From: Haematococcus lacustris
Lineage: Eukaryota > Chlorophyta > Chlorophyceae > Chlamydomonadales > Haematococcaceae
Assembly: GCA_030144725.1 (NCBI GenBank)
Contig: JASKMD010000020.1
Coordinates: forward strand, 1,653,631 to 1,717,630
Length of the DNA: 64,000 bases
Reading direction: 5' to 3'
Positions 58,488 to 64,000 of this stretch are shown here, piece by piece (position 1 is the stretch's first letter; each line of letters starts with the position of its first letter). The notes under the pieces were generated by a model. That model had not been told where the DNA came from. It saw nothing but the letters and a program-made list of their open reading frames with translations, and searched no databases. Both the position numbers and the translations under genes were made by a program.

Positions 58488-61400
58488 TCACTGCAGCACC
58501 ACTGCCCTCCGCCCCCCCGCCCAGCGCTGGCCCTGCTTGCTGGCAGCAGTGCTGTTGTCCGTGCGGTGTGCACAGGCGTACAGCTGCAGGGGCAAGGGAA
58601 GGGGCAATGTGGTGTGGTGTGCGGCAGACAGAAGTGAGTGTTAGAAAAGTGTGTGTAAAGTGTAAGAGGCTGGGTAAGGATGTGAGAGAGTAGGTGGAGA
58701 GTTAGGGTGAGAGAATGGCATGTAGGAGTGAGAGTGAGAGAATGGGATGTAGGAGTGAGTATGGGTGAGGGCTGGGTCAGACAGGGTGACAGGAAGGGTG
58801 TGGAGCAGGGGCAGGGACCGGGTCGAAGGAGACGAAGGGGAGGGGCAATGTGGTATGGTGTGCGGCATGTCAAGGCAGCAGTGAGGGCTTGGTGGTGGCA
58901 GGGAGGTTAACTTCAGGTGAGGTTTTATATCCATGCCCAGGGTATGTGGAGTAGCAAAGGGTGATATTATAGGGTTAGCATGACAGGGGGTTGCCAGAAG
59001 ATTGAGCAGATGCAACCTGGCTTCCAGCCTGGCTTGCACCAGCGTGTAGCCTAACTTGGCATAACCTGGCCAAGCCACGCCACACCTTGCCTAATCTGGC
59101 TTACTCTGGCCCTGTGCTGCTGGTCCAGCGGTACTCGCCTGGCAGCTGTAGAAGATAGGGATAGCAGAGGCCAGGGCCAACACGAAACCAAGGCCCAGCG
59201 CGCCCAGCAGAAGGTCAAAGCACTGGTCGTCAGGCAGGTCCATGTTGGTGCACAGCTGGCCAGCCAGCTGCAAGCAGTAGTGGGTGTAGGGTCAGGACAG
59301 CATTCAGGGGTTAAGGTGGGTGAGGTGTGGTTGGGTGTGAGGTGGGGCGGGGCGGGATGGGATGGGATGCGCTGCGGTGGGGAGGTGTTCTGGAGTTAGG
59401 TGTGCCGCTGCGCATAGAGGGGTTGGCTTGCCTTCACACACAACCTGTGAAGCCCAGCTATTGCATGCCCACTTCAGCATGTGCCACTGCTGCTGCTCTC
59501 CCCCCGGCTCCACAATGAGGCTCTGCATGCAAGGGGCCGGGTGGGGCGGGGCAGGGCGCCACGGGACAAGGCGGGGCACCTACCTGGTTCAGCCCGATGT
59601 TGATGAGCAGGGGAGCCAGCAGCCCCAGCACCACTGGGCAGGCCACACAGAACCACAGGGGCGGGGCGGCTGCAAACGCGGCAGCCACGGCGGTTGCGGC
59701 AGCAGGCGCCAGGAGGTGTTGCAGCCTTGAGCTGGAGGACTGGCCAGATGTGGCAGTGGTGGCTTGGTCACTTGTTGGGGCGCTGTGTTGGGCCAGCCAG
59801 CTGCTGGTGACCTGCAGATGTACCCATCCCGATTCCGTCCATTTATCTCACACATCTCGCAAGTGTGATGTGCAATGCAAGAACTGACAGCATCACACTT
59901 TTGTGATCACACCGAAAGGTATCGCTCCTTGACCTGGAGAGGACTGCGCACCTGGGGCAGCGCCTGGGTGAGGTGGTACACCAGTTTTTCAAACAGCGAC
60001 TGGGTCATGTGTGACACCTGCATTCAAACACCACACATCACACGACACATGCACCTCCTATGAACCCCGGGGGCTGATCAAAGTCACATGGCTCTGCTGG
60101 GTTAGTGCACGAGAAGGTGCTGAGAGGGGTTAGGGGTTCAGGCCAGGAGGGCAATCATCATCCGAAGCATCTGAGGCATTGCTGTACCAGTCCAGCTTGA
60201 CCACATGCAGCTTGGTCACACCCTCCATGGCTGCATCACACACTCACATCACACATGACGCATGCCTCCCCCCGCACCCCACCTGGGGCTGCTGCCACAG
60301 CTTTGCCACCACTGCTTCATCCACCAGCAGCTGACCCGCGCCAACCTCCCACACAACCACTGGGCGCATCCAGCCTGCACCACCATCACCACCACCACTA
60401 CCACCACCACCAACAACAACGATGTGTTTACTGGCTGTGTCTGCTCCGCTGCCAAACAGTCAATGCCTGCTGTGGGCATGAGGCAAGGTGGCAAGACAGG
60501 TTGGGCTTGAGTGGGCTGAGCTATGTAGGCCGGCGGCATGCAGCAGGCAGCAGGCAGGCATCACCTAAGTAGGCCGGCGGCATGCGGCATGCAGCAGGCA
60601 GGCATCACCTACTGTGCGCTGCAGGGCCCAGGTGCCGGGTGAAGTCCACCGCCCTGAGGTGCAGGGGGTACAGCGGGCGGCCCAGGCCAGTCTGCAGCAG
60701 ATCAGCAGCCCTGCAGCGCAGGCGGAGGGTGGGCAGGGCGGTGGTCAGAATAGAGGGGAGCGGAGGGTCCTGGGGCCAGGGCCAGGGCCAGGGCCAGGGC
60801 CAGGGCCAGGGCCAGGGCCAGGGCCAGGGCCAGGGCCAGGGCCAGGGCCAGGGCCAGGGCCAGGGCCAGGGCCAGGGCCAGGGCCAGGGCCAGGGCCAGG
60901 GCCAGGGCCAGGGCTAGGGCTAGGGCCAGGGCCAGGGCCAGGGCCAGGGCCCCGGAGGGGTGTGTGGACGTTTCTCCTGCTGGACACCTCTCCAAGGCCC
61001 TTGGGCCTGGATCCCTCTCCTGAGCCCCAGGACTTGGGCCCCTGGGTCCTTCTCCTCTCAGATGCAGCCCTTCGTCTTCCAGTGCGGGGCGAAGGAGCAG
61101 GTGAAGGAGGGCGCAAGGCAATAGAGCAAAGTGTGTGTCCTACTCCCTCCCTGCTCCTACTGCTCTCTGCTGAAGAAGGCACAGGACTCCTTACCCCTCC
61201 TCTCCTTCACACTTTTCACACTTTCCCCCACCCCACCCACCACCCACCCCACCCTACCACCGTCTCACTCTTCCTCCCGTATCACACCTGTTGATAGCTG
61301 CCACAGGCAGCCCCTGGATCTCTGGGCCAGTGGTCAGGAAGGGCTGCCCCACCTCACACCTGCAGCCACATGCGGCACCTACCCCCTTAACCCCTGGGTT

Positions 61401-62446
61401 CAATGGCATGACCACCTCAGGTGCCTGCTGGGGGGCGTGGGCGTGGGCGAGGAGGTGTGGGGAGGTGCAGGGCAGCAGCAGCAGTAGCGGCTTACCGTGA
61501 GGGGGTGTGTGGCCCTGTAGTGGCCAGCAGCAAGGCGGAGGAGGTTGGGCCGACTGTTGCCAGGACCTGCTCAGCGCTGCCAGCACCACCTGCAACCACC
61601 CACCAACCACCACCCAGTGCCCACCACCACCCACTGTGCCACCACCCAGTGTCAGACAGCCAGCGCCAGCATCAGCAAGGCAGGGAAAACACACACAGCC
61701 AGCTTGCCAGGGTGGGGTGGCCCTGAGCTGGCCCTGAGCTGGCAGCCCTGGGCACCGGGGTCTGGCCCTGGCTGATGATTTGGCAGCAGCTACACCTCAC
61801 ACTGCATGCGCTGCTGCACTGCAGGTTGAGTGCCATGCATGGCAGGCAGCGCTCACTTCCATACAACACATGCCACCCGCCACTGACCATTACAGAGCTG
61901 GGCCAGGCAGGGGTGTTTGTATATCTCAGGCATCGCACAGCACCGCACCTCTCCGCACAGCACAGAACATGTTCACGCCACTCCACACTACCCATCAATT
62001 CCTAGTTCCCGCCATCGTTGATTGAGTCTCCCACTCTCCACCAATTTACGCCACTGCCCACCGTCTGTCCACCGTCTGTCCACCATCGTTCTACCACCAG
62101 TATTCCAGCTATCCCACCATTTCAGCCAATGCCAAGCGTCTATTCACAAGCCCAGCTCACCCTGGACGACGTGGACGGTCCCGGCACCCAGCAGCGAATG
62201 CAACGCCGTGCTCGCGTCGCTAGCTGCCAGCCGGGCGTGGGGCGTGGGGTGGCATGCGGGCTTTGAGAAAGTGGCCGCGGCCACAGCCAGGGCCGCCAGA
62301 CACACCAACAGCCACGGCCACAGGTACTTGCGGCAGGTTTTGCGGCTTTGCGGGACTGGAATTGTGGCAGCAGGGTTTAGGGTTTCATCGTCTGCGCCAA
62401 GCAGCGGTGCATATGCGTGCTCTTCGTGATCTGCGGTTAGACCCAT
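58488..62446 (-). CDS. Multi-pass membrane protein of unknown family
   Basis: Predicted 407 residues from ten in-phase exons, right to left: 62161-62446, 61496-61589, 61288-61359, 60613-60710, 60283-60359, 59952-60017, 59584-59811, 59445-59522, 59139-59267 (GC donor), 58488-58583. A cytosolic-type N-terminus (MGLTADHEEHAYAPLLG) precedes a membrane helix (YLWPWLLVCLAALAVAAATF). A soluble part includes RAADLLQTGLGRPLYPLHL and HMTQSLFEKLVYHLTQALPQ, then helices at PPLWFCVACPVVLGLLAPLL and LLLGALGLGFVLALASAIP. Cys in QLCTNMDLPDDQCFD may form a lumenal pair. ATG, phase agreement over nine introns and a proper stop make the model good; the function is not recognised. Confidence 0.7.
60772..60950. 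repeat. CCAGGG hexamer array
   Basis: About 30 CCAGGG units with two CTAGGG variants; CCCTGG on the sense strand of the membrane-protein gene, ending about 60 nt upstream of the exon at 60613-60710. Confidence 0.95.
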
Positions 62447-62971
62447 GGCAAATGGGCGATGTTAACAACATACACTCGCCCTTCGGAAGGGTGGAGCGTT
62501 CAAATTGCCTCACTCTTCAATCGTGAAACTGTGCAGCAAATGTGCTCTGGCTCCTTTGCTCTGTACTCTGTGCTCTGTACTCTGTGCTCCTTTGCTCTGT
62601 ACTCTGTGCAAATGAGTATTTTACTCTGGCTCCTCTGTGCTAGAAAAATAAGAAGAGAGAGGAGTTCAATCCGGCGTAGACGCCGACATGCATTGATGGG
62701 GAAGCATCCTGCTTGGGCGCGGCCTGCTCCCAACACCTACCCAAGATGTGATGGGAGGACCCCTATAATGCCGATCCCCTTTCCCTACCCTGAGCCTCTA
62801 GTATGTTTTAGCAATGTTATAGCAATGTTACTTGAGCTTATCGCCGCTATTGCTATTGCGTCCCTGCCCTGTGCTTCCATGGCTCCCGGTCTAAGAGTCT
62901 CCTCCCCTCCATCAAAGCATCAGATATCACACTATCCTGATGATCACACACTGCTGTTATTTGGTTGCCAG
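62447..62971. other. Divergent region before hAT fragment
   Basis: Holds the 5' side of the membrane-protein gene. At 62545-62610 TGCTCTGTACTCTG words repeat. The plus frame continuing left from the hAT exon has no transposase motif here and ends at an acceptor-like TTGCCAG (62965-62971). Confidence 0.4.
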
Positions 62972-63367
62972 GCGCGAGACGAGTTCCACACCTGGTGCAG
63001 TGATGGCTACATGGTGAAGATGAATCTGAGCCCAAGCATCTTTCACCCACGCCTGCTGCGTGACCCAGTCACTTGGTGGGAGTGGTATGGCAAGAAGACC
63101 CCTGTGCTACAACAGGTGGCACAACGGGTGCTTAGCATTCCTGACACATCGGCTGGTGTGGAGCGCCTCTTCTCAGTTTTCAAGTTCATCTGGAGCGATC
63201 GCCGCAACCGTCTGCTCATGGGCCGCATGTGGGCAATGGCCTATGTGTACTTCAACACTCGGGCCTTGCGGCACCTAGAGGAGCCCATGGCAGATGATGC
63301 TGCTGATGTGGCGCGCTGGGAGGAGTGGATGGCCAGCCAGCCTGTGGAGGGTGCACCCCTTTTGTAG
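62972..63367 (+). pseudogene. hAT transposase, C-terminal dimerisation exon
   Basis: 132 codons ending in TAG. DPVTWWEWYGKK, TPVLQQVAQRVLSIPDTSAG, VERLFSVF and SDRRNRLLMGRMWAM match the hAT C-terminal dimerisation domain (WW, SIPxxSAxxERxFS, RRNRL). The catalytic DDE region and BED finger are not found upstream, so this is a truncated copy or the last exon of an element whose other exons are not recognisable here. Confidence 0.75.
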
Positions 63368-64000
63368 GGGAGGCATGGACACAGCGGCATTGCGTGCGTT
63401 AAAACTGCAAAATCATGGCATCATGGGGTGGGGGAGTATTAGGCAGTAGTGAGTAACTCATTAGGGCCCTATTCGCGACTTTTTTGGTATTCTATTTTCT
63501 TTTTTCTCCCCAACCGCTGCACTTTTTGGCCGCCCCGCCGACTGGCTGCACCGATGCGAGTGTTAACCATACACGATTCTCCTGTGTACCAGCTTCTGCC
63601 CGGGGAGTGTCTCAATGTTGCAAATACACGCTGTTAGAAGCCGTCACTCGCGCCGTCAACCGCCCAACCGCGGAGAAAGTTCAAACTTTATTCAGGCCCC
63701 TAAAAAACGACCCGAGTAAACTTGAACTTGCTCGGGGGTTGGGTCGTTGAGATACTCCCGATGTCCGACCTCACCGAGCTGGCTGCACGGGGGTTCGCAT
63801 CTGTAGGTTTTGATCCGGCGGCACAGCAGCATCAGCAGCGTTCCATGGGAACCAAAATAAAGGAGTGTGCGCGTGTGCTAAACTACGGAGCTAAACTACG
63901 GTGTGCTAAACTACGGCGTGCTAAACTACGGTGTGCCATGATCGGTGTGCTAAACTACGGTGTGGCATGAGGTACGGTCTGGCTGCACGGGCGTTCGCGT
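63368..64000. other. Right edge, no gene; 14-bp tandem repeat
   Basis: No gene seen. 63873-63960 contains about five copies of GTGCTAAACTACGG with one GTGCCATGATCGG interruption. This continues to the edge in degraded form. Confidence 0.6.

Overview
The window is nuclear DNA of a flagellated green alga, most likely a chlorophyte of the order Chlamydomonadales. The evidence is an outer-arm dynein heavy chain with the Kelch/filamin tail typical of Chlamydomonas alpha-HC (ODA11), an alpha-tubulin ending EEY, a plant-type histidine-biosynthesis enzyme, dense short spliceosomal introns, high GC and many simple-sequence arrays. Blocks of TTAGGG-like repeat inside introns recall the human-type telomere reported for the Dunaliella and Stephanosphaera/Haematococcus clades; Haematococcus is a guess from pattern, not a proof.

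Layout. (1) About 0.2-12.6 kb, minus strand: the first 19 coding exons (1545 codons, all phases consistent) of an ODA11-like dynein heavy chain, running off the left edge. (2) 13.2-15.4 kb: two degraded Fanzor/TnpB-like nuclease copies, head to head, then an intact initiator tRNA-Met. (3) 16.3-19.2 kb, plus: a C2-domain protein with GYPPQ repeats (SRC2-like). (4) 19.2-21.6 kb: mostly unannotatable, with a relic of a repeated coiled-coil ORF family. (5) 21.7-23.6 kb, minus: complete five-exon alpha-tubulin. (6) 24.2-34.5 kb, plus: a 14-exon gene joining a TFIIIC90-like N-terminus to two Agenet modules, with introns swollen by microsatellites. (7) A 500-N gap at 35.6-36.1 kb, then (8) the first exons of ATP phosphoribosyltransferase (minus). 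(9) 39.6-43.2 kb: two more Fanzor-like copies sharing one inactivating deletion, and a separate 225-bp repeat. (10) 43.4-47.8 kb, plus: a Crypton-type tyrosine recombinase continuing, across one in-frame TGA, into a collagen-like repeat and an HMG-box-like tail. (11) 48-58 kb: minisatellites, a possible TIR element beside a 197-bp foldback palindrome, and a 365-residue coiled-coil ORF. (12) 58.5-62.4 kb, minus: a 10-exon unrecognised membrane protein. (13) 63.0-63.4 kb: C-terminal part of a hAT transposase.

The host genes serve unrelated functions (flagellar motility, cytoskeleton, RNA polymerase III transcription/chromatin, histidine synthesis, membrane/Ca2+-linked signalling); there is no operon logic. 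The notable theme is mobile DNA. The Fanzor-like family, with protein motifs and a conserved non-coding 3' flank resembling an omega-RNA region, is the best candidate for the unusual system here. The Crypton with its HMG tail is second. All exon boundaries were derived by eye from GT/GC-AG sites, reading-frame phase and family resemblance; no alignment program was run.
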